64,000 nt of DNA from PALSA-505 sp036267135. Its GTDB lineage: Bacteria > Actinomycetota > Actinomycetes > Streptosporangiales > Streptosporangiaceae. The notes under the pieces are model-generated. The model worked only from the letters and a program-made list of their open reading frames with translations. It did not search any database and had not been told where the DNA came from. Both the position numbers and the translations under genes were made by a program. This document shows, in pieces, positions 1 through 7,390 of the stretch. Within the stretch, counting starts at the first letter, position 1, and every line of letters begins with the position of its first letter. Location: assembly GCA_036267135.1 (NCBI GenBank), contig DATAWQ010000014.1, positions 26,282 to 90,281 on the forward strand, in the 5' to 3' direction.

Positions 1-193
1 ACAGCGCCTGGGTCAGCGCGCCGATCTTGCTCACCGTCGAGTGCATGGCACCGTCGATCGTGCCGCTGCCGGCGTCGGGGACCGGCGGGCCACCCGCGGG
101 GACCAGCCCGGCCAGCTTCTTCGACTCGGAGTCGAACGCGCTCGCCGCGCTCGACAGATCGGACATCACCACACTGAATCCACCGCCGCTCAC
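1..193 (-). CDS. N-terminus of a WXG100/type VII secretion-like protein (partial, runs off the window)
   Basis: A GTG start at 193 follows a strong GAGGAGG ribosome site about seven bases upstream, and the frame stays open to the window edge (64 codons). The peptide begins VSGGGFSVVMSDLSSAASAF and has the small, Ser/Ala-rich amphipathic look of ESX/WXG100-type helical-hairpin or related actinobacterial secretion proteins, but no WXG motif is visible in the part present. Third positions are nearly all G or C, which supports real coding. The family assignment is an inference from composition and could be wrong. Confidence 0.5.
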   Translation of the reverse strand, partial: MSGGGFSVVMSDLSSAASAFDSESKKLAGLVPAGGPPVPDAGSGTIDGAMHSTVSKIGALTQAL

Positions 194-350
194 GGCTGGC
201 CTCCTCAGTTATCCGCGCTCGATCACCACACCGGCCACGTTACGGGTCCGCATACCGGCCGTTCTAGTGACAACCCGACCACCCAATGATGTCCCATCAT
301 CCGATCATCCCGGCTCACGTTCAACGAGATCAACCAGAAAATGGCATGAG

Positions 351-504
351 ATGCTTGCTGACCCTCGCCACCCAGGCAGGTACCGGCCCGGAGCGGTTGG
401 AGAAGCTAAGGGCGGCCAAGGCGGAGAAGTGCGGGGGGTTCGCCAACCGGATCGTCTGGCTTGGCAACCGGCAGGGGGCCCGCCTAGGACTTGAGGACTG
501 CTAG
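351..504 (+). pseudogene. Remnant of a MazG-like / phosphoribosyl-ATP pyrophosphohydrolase-like protein (C-terminus only)
   Basis: The frame ends at TAG 502-504 and reads GPERLEKLRAAKAEKCGGF followed by ANRIVWLGN. This resembles the C-terminal segment of small nucleotide pyrophosphohydrolases, where a Lys/Arg-rich helix leads into GGF..RIVW.G. The upstream N-terminal metal-binding helices are not found in this frame or either neighbouring frame, and there is no ribosome site, so I read it as the tail of a decayed gene. The match is by eye on about 45 residues. Confidence 0.35.
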
Positions 505-607
505 CCGTCGCTGCGGGCGGTACGGGCGGCGGCGGTTTTGATGGCTACCTCTTCGAGGTACTGGCGCGCCTGGGCGCGGGTGCTGATGTTCGCGACCCGG
601 GCGTTGA

Positions 608-754
608 TGGCGGGCTGCTGCGACCTGCGCGAGCCTGGGCGCCACGTCGCCGACCATCACCCCGTTCAACGGCGAGCAGCACGCGGGCATCCAGGTCCTG
701 AACACCGCCAACTTCCCCGACAACGCCGGCCCCTTGTCACACGTGGACCGGTAA
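608..754 (+). pseudogene. Unrecognised C-terminal gene fragment
   Basis: After an in-frame TGA (605-607) the frame is open for 48 codons to TAA 752-754 and shows strong G/C third-position bias. It reads SLGATSPTITPFNGEQHAG, then IQVLNTANFPDNAGPLSHVDR. There is no start codon with a ribosome site and no upstream homologous sequence, so this looks like the tail of a deleted gene. I do not recognise the family with confidence. The stretch from 194 to 806 otherwise holds only this fragment, the pyrophosphohydrolase-like remnant and the tRNA-Ala terminator. Confidence 0.25.
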
Positions 755-770
755 CCCATAAGCTCAAAGA

Positions 771-796
771 GCCCGGTTCCACGATCGGAACCGGGC
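771..796 (-). terminator. Hairpin downstream of tRNA-Ala
   Basis: A perfect 10-bp stem (771-780 with 787-796) closes a 6-base loop just downstream of the tRNA-Ala gene in its direction of transcription, followed by TCTTTGAG. It is a good candidate intrinsic terminator, though the T-tract is weak, as is usual in actinobacteria. Confidence 0.6.
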
Positions 797-806
797 CCTG
801 ATCGCG

Positions 807-879
807 TGGAGCCAAGGAGACTTGAACTCCTGACCTCCTGGATGCAAACCAGGCGCTCTTCCAACTGAGCTATGGCCCC
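807..879 (-). tRNA. tRNA-Ala (TGC anticodon)
   Basis: A 73-base cloverleaf begins GGGGCCATAGCTCAGTTGG and ends with discriminator A. The acceptor stem pairs over seven positions with one G-U. The anticodon TGC is encoded at 844-846 (gca on the + strand) and the T-arm carries GTTCAAGTC. No CCA is encoded. In related actinobacteria tRNA-Ala lies directly after tRNA-Ile downstream of gyrA; here about 6.3 kb of other genes separate the two. Confidence 0.95.
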
Positions 880-952
880 GCTGACGTTGCCGTCGACCCT
901 CCCAGAGTACCGGGCGCCCGCCCCGCCCGCGATCGCGCGAGCCACCCGGCGT

Positions 953-1648
953 TCAGGCCACCAGGTCGGGCAGTTCCGCGATGCTCTCGACCAGGTGGGT
1001 CGCCCCGGCTCGGCGCAACCGGGTCGCGGTATGCGGCCCGGTCAGCACGCCGACGAGGACCTGCGCCCCGGCCCGACGCCCCGCCACGATCCCGCTCTCC
1101 GTCCCAAAAGCCACCGCCACCTCCCGCACGTCCCCGACCCCGAGCCGCAGCAGGGCAGTCAGCAGGAGATCGGGCCAGGGGAAGCCGCGCTCCGCGTCGT
1201 CGGGGGACAGGGACAGATCGCACCGTCCCCGCCATCCGACCGTGTCGAGCACCAGCTTGAGCATGTCCCGGGACAGGCTGGTCACCAGGCAGGTCTTGAT
1301 CCCCGAGCCGGCCAGCTTGTCGATGGTCTCGTTCGCCCCCGCGCGGGCGGTGAGCCCGTGCCGGTTGACCGCGGCCCGGTAGGAACGGTCGAAGCCCAGG
1401 CTCGCGGCCTGGGCGCGCGCGGCGTGGTCAGGAAACAGCGAACCGAATATGTCCGGGTTGGACTGCCCCCGGGTCCGGCTGACCTGCGTCATGCACCGTG
1501 CGTAGTCACTCGTCCCAGGGACCACGCCCTGGGTGGCGATCGCCTCGGCGAACGACCGCTCGACCAGGCTGTCCTGGCCGGGGCCGTCCACCACGGTCGT
1601 GCCGATCAGGCCGCAGCACACCATGCAGACGTGCGGCTGGCTGCTCAC
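953..1648 (-). CDS. HAD-superfamily phosphonatase-like protein, probably catalytically dead
   Basis: This 231-residue protein has the layout of phosphonatase-like HAD hydrolases: an N-terminal hhhhxxxGTTV strand-loop, an alpha-helical cap, LVTSLSRDML as motif II and a C-terminal GTESGIVAGRRAGAQVLVGV segment in place of motif IV. The usual nucleophile motif DxxGTT reads GLIGTT, and the usual acidic GDxxxD reads GTESGI, so both key aspartates appear lost. The GTG start at 1648 is chosen because AAGGAGA lies just upstream; a longer reading to 1681 has no such site. A family member with Asp-loss may be a binding or regulatory protein, or a decaying gene. It lies upstream of tRNA-Ala and shares its strand. 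Confidence 0.65.
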   Translation of the reverse strand: MSSQPHVCMVCCGLIGTTVVDGPGQDSLVERSFAEAIATQGVVPGTSDYARCMTQVSRTRGQSNPDIFGSLFPDHAARAQAASLGFDRSYRAAVNRHGLTARAGANETIDKLAGSGIKTCLVTSLSRDMLKLVLDTVGWRGRCDLSLSPDDAERGFPWPDLLLTALLRLGVGDVREVAVAFGTESGIVAGRRAGAQVLVGVLTGPHTATRLRRAGATHLVESIAELPDLVA

Positions 1649-1708
1649 CTGATCTCCTTCTGCCGCCGGGCTCAGATCCACGCGTGGATCCCGAGCCCGG
1701 CGGTGCCG

Positions 1709-1831
1709 TCATTCGTCGTCGCCGGTGGTGGCCTCGGTCCACAGGTCGAGCTCGGCGCGGTCACCCTGCACCTTCCGCCAGAGGGCGAACGCACCCATGC
1801 CGACCAGGGCAACGAGGAGCAACTTCTTCAC
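1709..1831 (-). CDS. DLW-39 family small membrane protein
   Basis: A 40-residue protein starting at GTG 1831 behind GAAGGAG: one hydrophobic N-terminal helix (KLLLVALVGMGAFALW), a short basic stretch, then the family-naming ELDLWTEATTGDDE tail. The length and the DLW motif fit the actinobacterial DLW-39 family, whose genes sit near the gyrA-tRNA-Ile-tRNA-Ala cluster. Function is unknown. The longer upstream reading is Arg-rich and lacks a ribosome site, so the short form is preferred. Confidence 0.85.
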   Translation of the reverse strand: MKKLLLVALVGMGAFALWRKVQGDRAELDLWTEATTGDDE

Positions 1832-1914
1832 GATCAGGACTCCTTCAACAGGCTGATGACCGGGCCTTCCCGGCCGCGCTGAGCGATGTCTGGCCAGCCT
1901 AGCAAGCCGCCGCT

Positions 1915-3522
1915 TTACCGCGGCCTTACCGTGCGACTCTCGTCCCAAACCGGCTCGCTGGCCTCATACACATCGCCATCGGCGCCGAAGACCAGGAACC
2001 GGTCGAACGACCGCGCCAGCCACCGGTCGTGCGTCACCGCGAGCACCACGCCCGCATACGACTCGAGCCCGGCCTGCAAGGCCTCGGCGCTGGCCAGGTC
2101 GAGGTTGTCGGTCGGCTCGTCGAGCAGCAGCAACGTCGCCCCCGACAGTTCCAGCAGCAGAATCTGGAGCCGAGCCTGCTGGCCACCGGACAGGGTAATG
2201 AACGGCTGCGCCGCGCAATGCTGCAGCTCGTAGCGCGCGAGAGCGGCCATGGCCTCGTTCCTGAGCAGCGCGTGCTCGACCATCAGCACATCGACTGGCG
2301 TCCGTCCGGCCAGGTCAGGTCGCTCGTGCGTCTGGGCGAACAGCCCGGGCGAGATCCGGGCCCCGAGCCGCCAGCCGCCGGTGTGCGCTATCGGCTCGCC
2401 GGCCAGCAGCCGGAGCAGCGTTGATTTGCCCGAGCCGTTCGAGCCGAGCACAGCCACCCGCTCGCCGAACCACACTTCCAGGCTGAACGGGTTCATCAGC
2501 CCGGTCAGCTCCAGGTTCTCGCAGATCACCGCCCGCTTCCCGGTGCGGGAGCCGCGCAGCCGCATCCGGATGTTCTGCTCGCGTGGCGCCAGCTCGGGCG
2601 GCCCGGCGTCCTCGAACCGGCGCAGCCTGGTCTCGGCCGCCTGCAGCCGGGAGGCCATGTCGGAGTTGTATTTGGCCTTCTGCCGGTACATGCGCACCAG
2701 CTCTTTGAGCTTCTCGTGCTCTTCGTCCCAGCGACGGCGCAGTTCGTCCAGGCGGGCGATCCGGTCGGTGCGGGCCTGCGCGTAGCTGGCGAACCCGCCG
2801 CCGTGAATCCAGGCGCCGCCGTCTTCGACCGTGATGATCCGCTCCGCGCAGTTGGCCAGCAACTCCCGGTCGTGGCTGACCAGCAGGACGGTCTTGGGTG
2901 TCGCGGCGAGCTGGCGTTCCAGCCACTGCTTGGCCGGCACGTCCAGGTAGTTGTCCGGCTCATCGAGCAGCAGCACCTCGGCCGGCCCGCGCAGCAGCAG
3001 TTCGAGCACCAGCCGCTTGCGCTCGCCGCCGGACAGGGTGTTCGTGTCCCGCCACCGGCACCGCTCGTAACCGATGCCGAGCGCGGCCACCGTGCAGGCG
3101 TCCCACAGCACCTCGGCGTCGTATCCGCCCGCGTCGCCCCACTCCGCCAGCGCCGCGGCGTAGCGGAGCTGGGTGGGCTCGTCGTCCTTCTCCATCATGA
3201 CTAGCTCGGCGGCGTCAAGGCGCGCGGCGGCCGCCTTGACCCGGGGTGGGGACACCGAGACGAGCAGGTCCCGCACGGTGGGCTCATCGCCGGGACCGCC
3301 GACGAACTGGCGCATCACCCCGAGTCCGCCGCTGACGCTGATCGTGCCGGCCTGCGGCGGCAGGTCGCCGGAGATCATCCGCATCAGCGTGGTCTTCCCG
3401 GCGCCGTTGGGGCCGATCAGGGCGGCGGTCGTGCCCTCGCCCACGCGGAACGAGATGTCGTCCAGCAGCACCCGGCCGTCGGGCAGTGTGTGGCTAAGGT
3501 GCGCCGCCGTGATGTGCCCCAC
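1915..3522 (-). CDS. ABC-F family ATP-binding protein
   Basis: This 535-residue cytosolic protein has two ABC ATPase domains and no membrane segment, the hallmark of ABC-F proteins, which act on ribosomes in translation or antibiotic protection. Domain 1 shows Walker A GPNGAGKTT, signature LSGGERKRL and Walker B VLLLDEPDNYLD. Domain 2 shows GSNGSGKST, LSGGQQARL and LLLLDEPTDNLD. The charged, coiled linker between them (RRRWDEEHEKLKELVRMYR) fits the family. GTG 3522 is preferred because GGGGAGGGGAG precedes it; the frame can be read further upstream, but that part overlaps the divergent DUF1707 gene and is not conserved-looking. Whether it gives resistance cannot be told from sequence. Confidence 0.9.
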   Translation of the reverse strand: MGHITAAHLSHTLPDGRVLLDDISFRVGEGTTAALIGPNGAGKTTLMRMISGDLPPQAGTISVSGGLGVMRQFVGGPGDEPTVRDLLVSVSPPRVKAAAARLDAAELVMMEKDDEPTQLRYAAALAEWGDAGGYDAEVLWDACTVAALGIGYERCRWRDTNTLSGGERKRLVLELLLRGPAEVLLLDEPDNYLDVPAKQWLERQLAATPKTVLLVSHDRELLANCAERIITVEDGGAWIHGGGFASYAQARTDRIARLDELRRRWDEEHEKLKELVRMYRQKAKYNSDMASRLQAAETRLRRFEDAGPPELAPREQNIRMRLRGSRTGKRAVICENLELTGLMNPFSLEVWFGERVAVLGSNGSGKSTLLRLLAGEPIAHTGGWRLGARISPGLFAQTHERPDLAGRTPVDVLMVEHALLRNEAMAALARYELQHCAAQPFITLSGGQQARLQILLLELSGATLLLLDEPTDNLDLASAEALQAGLESYAGVVLAVTHDRWLARSFDRFLVFGADGDVYEASEPVWDESRTVRPR

Positions 3523-3594
3523 TGCTCCCCTCCCCAATAGGCCATCGGGGGGGCGGACTATCGCAACCACCCCCGTTAGGCCGACAATAGCCGG

Positions 3595-4209
3595 GTGCAC
3601 CCCGAACCTTTCAACGCAAATTCCCGGCTGCGAGCGTCCGACGCCGACCGTGAAGAAGCCGCCGCTGTGCTGAATTCCGCCCTCGCCGAGGGCAGGCTCA
3701 CCGTGGCCGAGCACTCCGAACGGCTGGACGGCATCTACGACGCCAAGACGCACGCGCAGATCGCGCCGCTGGTCGACGACCTGCCCGCCAAGGGCAGCGC
3801 CGTGGCCCGCGCGGCGCGCACCGACGTAGAGCCCGCCAGCGGCAAGTCGCAGCAGATCATCGCGATCTTCGGCGGGGCCTCGCGCAAGGGCAATTGGCAT
3901 CCGTCCCGGAAGATGAACGCCGTGACCATCTTCGGCGGCGCGGAGTTGGACTTCCGCGACGTGCAGCAGTTCCCGGCGGACGAGATCACGCTGAACTGCA
4001 CGTGCATCTTCGGCGGGATCGACATCACGGTGCCACCGGAGATGCGGATCGTCGACTCGGGCATCGCCATCTTCGGCGGCCGCGACATCAGCTCCTCCGA
4101 CGGGCCCGAGTTTGACACCCCCAACGGCCCGGTGCTGCGCCTCACCGGCTTCACGATGTTCGGCGGAGTCAGCGCCAAGCGCAAGCGCCGCAAGGAAAAG
4201 CGCCGCTGA
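3595..4209 (+). CDS. DUF1707 / LiaF-like domain protein
   Basis: This 204-residue protein has an N-terminal DUF1707 domain (LRASDADREEAAAVLNSALA ... GRLTVAEHSERLDGIYDAKT) and a C-terminal beta-rich region with repeated IFGG motifs (AIFGGASRKG, TIFGGAELDF, CIFGGIDITV, AIFGGRDISS, MFGGVSA), typical of LiaF/cell-wall-active-antibiotic response domains. No transmembrane segment is evident, so it is probably cytosolic or peripheral. The GTG at 3595 has no clear ribosome site and the transcript may be leaderless. The gene diverges from the ABC-F gene; a shared promoter region of about 70 bases lies between them. Confidence 0.85.
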   Translation: MHPEPFNANSRLRASDADREEAAAVLNSALAEGRLTVAEHSERLDGIYDAKTHAQIAPLVDDLPAKGSAVARAARTDVEPASGKSQQIIAIFGGASRKGNWHPSRKMNAVTIFGGAELDFRDVQQFPADEITLNCTCIFGGIDITVPPEMRIVDSGIAIFGGRDISSSDGPEFDTPNGPVLRLTGFTMFGGVSAKRKRRKEKRR

Positions 4210-4213
4210 CCCA

Positions 4214-4244
4214 CGCCTACCGCCGGGCGCGCTGGGGGTAGGCG
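4214..4244 (+). terminator. Hairpin after the DUF1707 gene
   Basis: An 8-bp stem (CGCCTACC 4214-4221 with GGTAGGCG 4237-4244) lies five bases after the DUF1707 stop codon. It overlaps the last codons of the convergent flavoprotein pseudogene, so it could serve both strands. No T-run follows. Confidence 0.45.
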
Positions 4245-5084
4245 GGCAGTTCGATGTCGGCGGCCTTGGCGAACTGCTTGGCCACCAGGTTCCGCACCGG
4301 CCAGCGGCCCATCATCCGCATCGACGCGGCGCGCATCGCGATCATGACCGCGCTGTTCGGCGCGTATCCGGCCACTCCGCCGGGGGGCAAATCCTGCGCG
4401 CCGCCGACATAGGGGCGCATGATCTGGTCATACCGGGCGAAGGCCGTCCGGTGATCGCCGTCGGCGGCGGCCAGTTCCCCGGCCAGCACGTACGCGCCCA
4501 CCAGGGCCAGGCTGGTGCCCAGTCCGGTCAGCGGGGTGGGGCAGTAGCCCGCGTCGCCGAGCAGCACCGCCCGCCCGCTCGACCACCGGTCGAGCTGCAC
4601 CTGACCCACCTGCTCGAAGAAGAAGTCGGGCGCCTCGCGCATGTCCTTCAGCAGGCCGGGAACCTCCCAGCGCACGCCGGCGAACCTCGACTCCAGGATG
4701 TCCATCTGGCGGCCGGTGTCGCGGCGGTCGTACTCGATGACCTCGGAGCGGAAGCTCAGCCCGGCCTTGATCTCCCCGGGCAGCCGGCCTGGCCGCATCG
4801 ACGCCACCAGCCCGCCGGGCGCGTTGTACATGAGGAACCAGCCGTCTAGCTGATAGCGGGCCGGCGAGGGCGCCTTCTCGAACGTGACGGTGACGCCGTC
4901 TTCGTCCTGGTCGAGTCCGCTGATCGAGTCGTCGAAGATGTACTCCACCTCCGGCGCGGTCGCGGCGTACAGCACCTCGGCCAGGTCGCCGCGCAGCACC
5001 TCGATCTCGGACACGACCCCCTCGCCGCCGAACAGGTCGGTGGGCATCCGGGCCGTGAGCCGGCCGGAGGCGCCATCCACCACA
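4217..5084 (-). pseudogene. Broken FAD-dependent monooxygenase (PHBH-like)
   Basis: The frame encodes the middle and C-terminus of a class A flavoprotein monooxygenase: ARMPTDLFGGEGVVSEIEV, RGDLAEVLY and the FAD-contact segment GRAVLLGDAGYCPTPLTGLG are all intact. Two parts are missing. The N-terminal FAD-binding GxGxxG fold (roughly 70-80 residues) is absent because homology stops near 5060-5084, where the divergent TetR gene begins. The ADGxxS segment that should follow TVTFE is also absent: VTVTFEKAPSPARYQLDGWF joins directly to the later GWFLMYN strand, an in-frame internal deletion. Without the dinucleotide fold the product cannot be a working enzyme. Confidence 0.75.
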
Positions 5085-5098
5085 CCGCCCCCGAGTCC

Positions 5099-5806
5099 GT
5101 GCTCACCACCGGCCGAATCGTGGCCGCGGCCATTACGGTCGCCGACACCGAAGGCCTGGCCGCGGTGTCCATGCGCCGGGTCGCGGCCGAACTCGGGGTG
5201 GCGGCCATGTCGCTGTACCGGCACGTGGCGGACAAGGACACGCTGGTTCTGCGGATGATCGACGCCGAGTTCGGCGAGTTGAGCCTGCCCAGCGACCCAC
5301 CACCGGGATGGCGCGAGCGGCTCGAGTTCGCGGCGCGGGCGCTGTGGGCGATGTTCCGCCGTCACCCGTGGATGGCCCAGGCGCTGTCGGTGACCCGGCC
5401 TCAGCTGCTGACGTCCACCCTGGCCGCCGGCGAATGGATGCTGGCCGCGCTGGACGGGCACGGCCTCGACCTGGCCACCATGTTCACCGCGCACATCACC
5501 CTGTTCACCTACATCCGCGGTACCGCCGTGCACCTGGAATACGAGGCCGACGCGGAGGCGGCCACCGGCCTGAACGCCGACGAGTTCATGGACACCCAGG
5601 TGGCCAGGATCCAGTCGATGATCGCGGCCGGGGAGTTCGCAGTGCTGGGGCGCCTCACCGAGACCGCGTACGACTTCAACCTGGACACCGTGTTCGAGTT
5701 CGGCCTGCAGCGCCTGCTCGACGGCTACGCGGTCCTGATCGACGGTGCCGGGCTCACCAGTGCTGGCGATGCACCATCTCCTCCAGCGGGCGGCGCCGGG
5801 ACCTGA
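5099..5806 (+). CDS. TetR-family regulator (tetracycline-repressor-type C-terminal domain)
   Basis: The 235-residue product has an N-terminal helix-turn-helix (GLAAVSMRRVAAELGVAAMS followed by LYRHVADKDTLV) and an all-helical ligand domain with the RPQLLTSTLAAGEWMLAALD ... IRGTAVHLEYEAD pattern of the TetR_C_1 group. GTG 5099 starts the protein only one residue before the conserved LT-x-RIVAAA helix, so up to about ten residues may be lost at the same junction that truncates the divergent flavoprotein gene. No ribosome site is obvious. Its natural operator, expected between the two genes, seems to have been deleted. The 3' end overlaps the convergent nitroreductase gene by about 50 bases. Confidence 0.8.
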   Translation: MLTTGRIVAAAITVADTEGLAAVSMRRVAAELGVAAMSLYRHVADKDTLVLRMIDAEFGELSLPSDPPPGWRERLEFAARALWAMFRRHPWMAQALSVTRPQLLTSTLAAGEWMLAALDGHGLDLATMFTAHITLFTYIRGTAVHLEYEADAEAATGLNADEFMDTQVARIQSMIAAGEFAVLGRLTETAYDFNLDTVFEFGLQRLLDGYAVLIDGAGLTSAGDAPSPPAGGAGT

Positions 5807-6326
5807 GGTCGCGCCGCTCGGCGCCGGCCTCGTGCCCGATGGCGACGGCGCCGATCGGCTCGTGGTCGGCCGGGATCCCGAAGGCGGCCTTGAACGGCTC
5901 GACCGCCTCGGGCACGATGCCGAAATACAGCGCGCCCAGGCCCTCGTCCACGGCGGTCTGCAAGATCAGCAGCGTGGCCATGCCCGTGTCGATGTGCCAG
6001 AACGGCACCGGCCACCTGGCCTCGTCCCGGTCGGTCCACCCCTTGTCCGGCCGGGCGTACCGGTCCAGGTAGATCCGCTTGCTGGACAGCGGCACGATCA
6101 CCAGCGGCGCACTGCGCTCCGGCGAACTGTCTTCCTCGCCGATGGCCGTCCAGAAGCGCGGCAGGCTGTCCCCGTCCACCACCAGGAACGCCTGCCCCTG
6201 GGAGAACCCGGCGGACGGCCCGCGCACCGCGTTCCGCAAAATCCGGTCCAGGCTCCGCGGCGAGACCGGCTCACCGGTGAACGTCCGCACCATCCGCCGC
6301 CGGTTCACGACTTCCTGAAACTCCAT
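5754..6326 (-). CDS. Nitroreductase family protein
   Basis: A 190-residue FMN-dependent nitroreductase-like protein. The N-terminus EFQEVVNRRRMVRTFTGEPV carries the Arg-rich FMN phosphate-binding pattern (RRRMVRxF), followed by RNAVRGPSAGFSQGQAFLVV. The C-terminal half has DTGMATLLILQTAVDEGLGA and GIPADHEPIGAVAIGHEA, which fit the dimer core and the second flavin contact. The ATG at 6326 has GGAGGG upstream. The substrate is unknown. It overlaps the 3' end of the TetR gene. Confidence 0.85.
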   Translation of the reverse strand: MEFQEVVNRRRMVRTFTGEPVSPRSLDRILRNAVRGPSAGFSQGQAFLVVDGDSLPRFWTAIGEEDSSPERSAPLVIVPLSSKRIYLDRYARPDKGWTDRDEARWPVPFWHIDTGMATLLILQTAVDEGLGALYFGIVPEAVEPFKAAFGIPADHEPIGAVAIGHEAGAERRDLRSRRRPLEEMVHRQHW

Positions 6327-6384
6327 CCCCCGACCCTCCCAGCCCCGCAGCGCCCGCGCAACGAAGCGGGGGCCGGATCAGCAG

Positions 6385-6424
6385 GAAGGATTTTGGTCGC
6401 TGAAACGACCAGGATCCATCACGC
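6385..6424. repeat. Left copy of a 40-bp inverted repeat
   Basis: This 40-base element matches the reverse complement of 7009-7048 at 37 positions. It contains an internal dyad TGGTCG-ctgaaa-CGACCA. The two copies point inward and bound a 664-bp segment holding one small membrane-protein gene. Confidence 0.75.
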
Positions 6425-6502
6425 TGAGGGGCCTTCCCATCTGCTCTCCTTCTGCAGGGCGGGCGTAGCATCGGGGGAGGGTGGAGCTGCTAGGTCGGGT
6501 AG

Positions 6503-7009
6503 GTGGCGGCGATGGGGTTACGGTCACGCCGGTGGAGGGGTACGGCGGCGGGGGTGTCTGGCCGTGCGGTCGGTGAGTACCGGGGGCCGTGGTTCGTGAG
6601 ACCGGCGCGGCGGGGGCGGGTTCGGTGGTGGGTTCGGACCGGGGTGCTGCTGTCGGGGATGGTTCTAGTGCGGGTGGCGCGCTGGTGGCCCGTGCTGAGC
6701 GGCGTGGTGCTCACGGTGGCCGGGATCGTGCTGCGCGACGGCGCGGTCGGCGTTGTTCTCCTGCCCGGGCTCGTCTTGGTGTTGTCCGCTCCGCTCATTC
6801 CGCCCAGCCCTAAAACCGAGCGGGTGCGGCGGGCCCTGCTGGAGCGCGAGATGGCCGCGTACTCGACCCCGGCCCAGCGGCGCGATTTCGAGACCACCCT
6901 GAACCGGTACCCGGACCGCGTCACGTGCGAGTTTCGCGACATCCTCGCCCGCCAGGCGGCCGCCGCCTGCCACCACAGCCCCCCCGGCAGCGGCCATGCC
7001 GCTGGTTAG
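6503..7009 (+). CDS. Small membrane protein of unknown function
   Basis: The frame encodes up to 168 residues. The N-terminal ~45 residues are Arg/Trp-rich; then come two or three hydrophobic segments (TGVLLSGMVLVRVA, WWPVLSGVVLTVAGIVL, AVGVVLLPGLVLVLSAPLI) and a soluble basic C-tail (ERVRRALLEREMAAYSTPAQ). Codon third positions look like coding sequence. The GTG at 6503 is the longest start; a start nearer the first hydrophobic segment is possible because no ribosome site is clear. I do not recognise the family. Its TAG stop touches the right copy of a 40-bp inverted repeat, and a matching copy lies 79 bases before the start. Confidence 0.55.
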   Translation: MAAMGLRSRRWRGTAAGVSGRAVGEYRGPWFVRPARRGRVRWWVRTGVLLSGMVLVRVARWWPVLSGVVLTVAGIVLRDGAVGVVLLPGLVLVLSAPLIPPSPKTERVRRALLEREMAAYSTPAQRRDFETTLNRYPDRVTCEFRDILARQAAAACHHSPPGSGHAAG

Positions 7010-7048
7010 CGTGAACGATCCTGGTCGTTTCAGCGACCAAAGTCCTTC
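7009..7048. repeat. Right copy of a 40-bp inverted repeat
   Basis: Reverse complement of 6385-6424 at 37 of 40 positions, with the same internal dyad (TGGTCG-tttcag-CGACCA). It begins on the last base of the stop codon of the 168-residue membrane-protein gene and may double as that gene's terminator hairpin. Confidence 0.75.
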
Positions 7049-7098
7049 GTCACGTTGGATGGCAGGCGGCCCGGTAGGGCGCCACAACCCCAGCCGGG

Positions 7099-7135
7099 GA
7101 GGGCCCCGCCGGGCGAAGCCCGGCCCCGGGGGGTC
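7099..7135 (+). terminator. GC-rich hairpin after the membrane-protein gene
   Basis: A stem CCGGGC-gaa-GCCCGG (7109-7123) within a run of G/C blocks, lying between the small membrane-protein gene and the tRNA-Ile terminator. A transcriptional stop or simply a stable structured spacer; no T-run. Confidence 0.3.
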
Positions 7136-7166
7136 GGGGGGGTCGCCCCCGGGACAAATGACGAGA

Positions 7167-7197
7167 CGCCCCCGGTGCTCAACGAGCACAGGGGGCG
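7167..7197 (-). terminator. Hairpin downstream of tRNA-Ile
   Basis: Arms CGCCCCCGGTGCTC and GAGCACAGGGGGCG (one unpaired base) close a short loop 17 bases beyond the 3' end of the tRNA-Ile gene. This strong stem is the likely terminator for the tRNA. Confidence 0.65.
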
Positions 7198-7213
7198 CCC
7201 AAGGCGAGTCGCG

Positions 7214-7288
7214 TGGGCCTGCGTGGACTTGAACCACGGACCTCTTCCTTATCAGGGAAGCGCTCTAACCGAGCTGAGCTACAGGCCC
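7214..7288 (-). tRNA. tRNA-Ile (GAT anticodon)
   Basis: A 75-base cloverleaf starting GGGCCTGTAGCTCAGCTCGG, with a 7-bp acceptor stem, anticodon GAT (7251-7253 as atc on the + strand), T-arm GTTCAAGTC and discriminator A. No encoded CCA. It lies about 100 bases downstream of the gyrA-DUF3566 operon, the usual actinobacterial arrangement. Confidence 0.95.
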
Positions 7289-7295
7289 ATACGCA

Positions 7296-7317
7296 CCGCC
7301 GCCCGTAGGGGCGGCGG
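7296..7317 (-). terminator. Hairpin between the DUF3566 gene and tRNA-Ile
   Basis: A perfect 9-bp G/C stem (CCGCCGCCC 7296-7304 with GGGCGGCGG 7309-7317) and a GTAG loop. It could end the gyrase operon transcript or mark the tRNA leader. Confidence 0.5.
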
Positions 7318-7390
7318 CACAACTAGGTACGCCGGGAAAGGCTACCGCATGTCGGCGGTGCTCCGGATCAGATTGTGGCGGTGCCGAGGA

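Noticed and set aside
3523..3900. A longer N-terminus for the ABC-F protein
   Set aside because: The reading overlaps the divergent DUF1707 gene, is not conserved-looking, and a good ribosome site exists at GTG 3522.
6385..7048. Insertion sequence or transposon
   Set aside because: Inverted repeats are present, but no transposase, no clear target duplication and no second genomic copy in this window.
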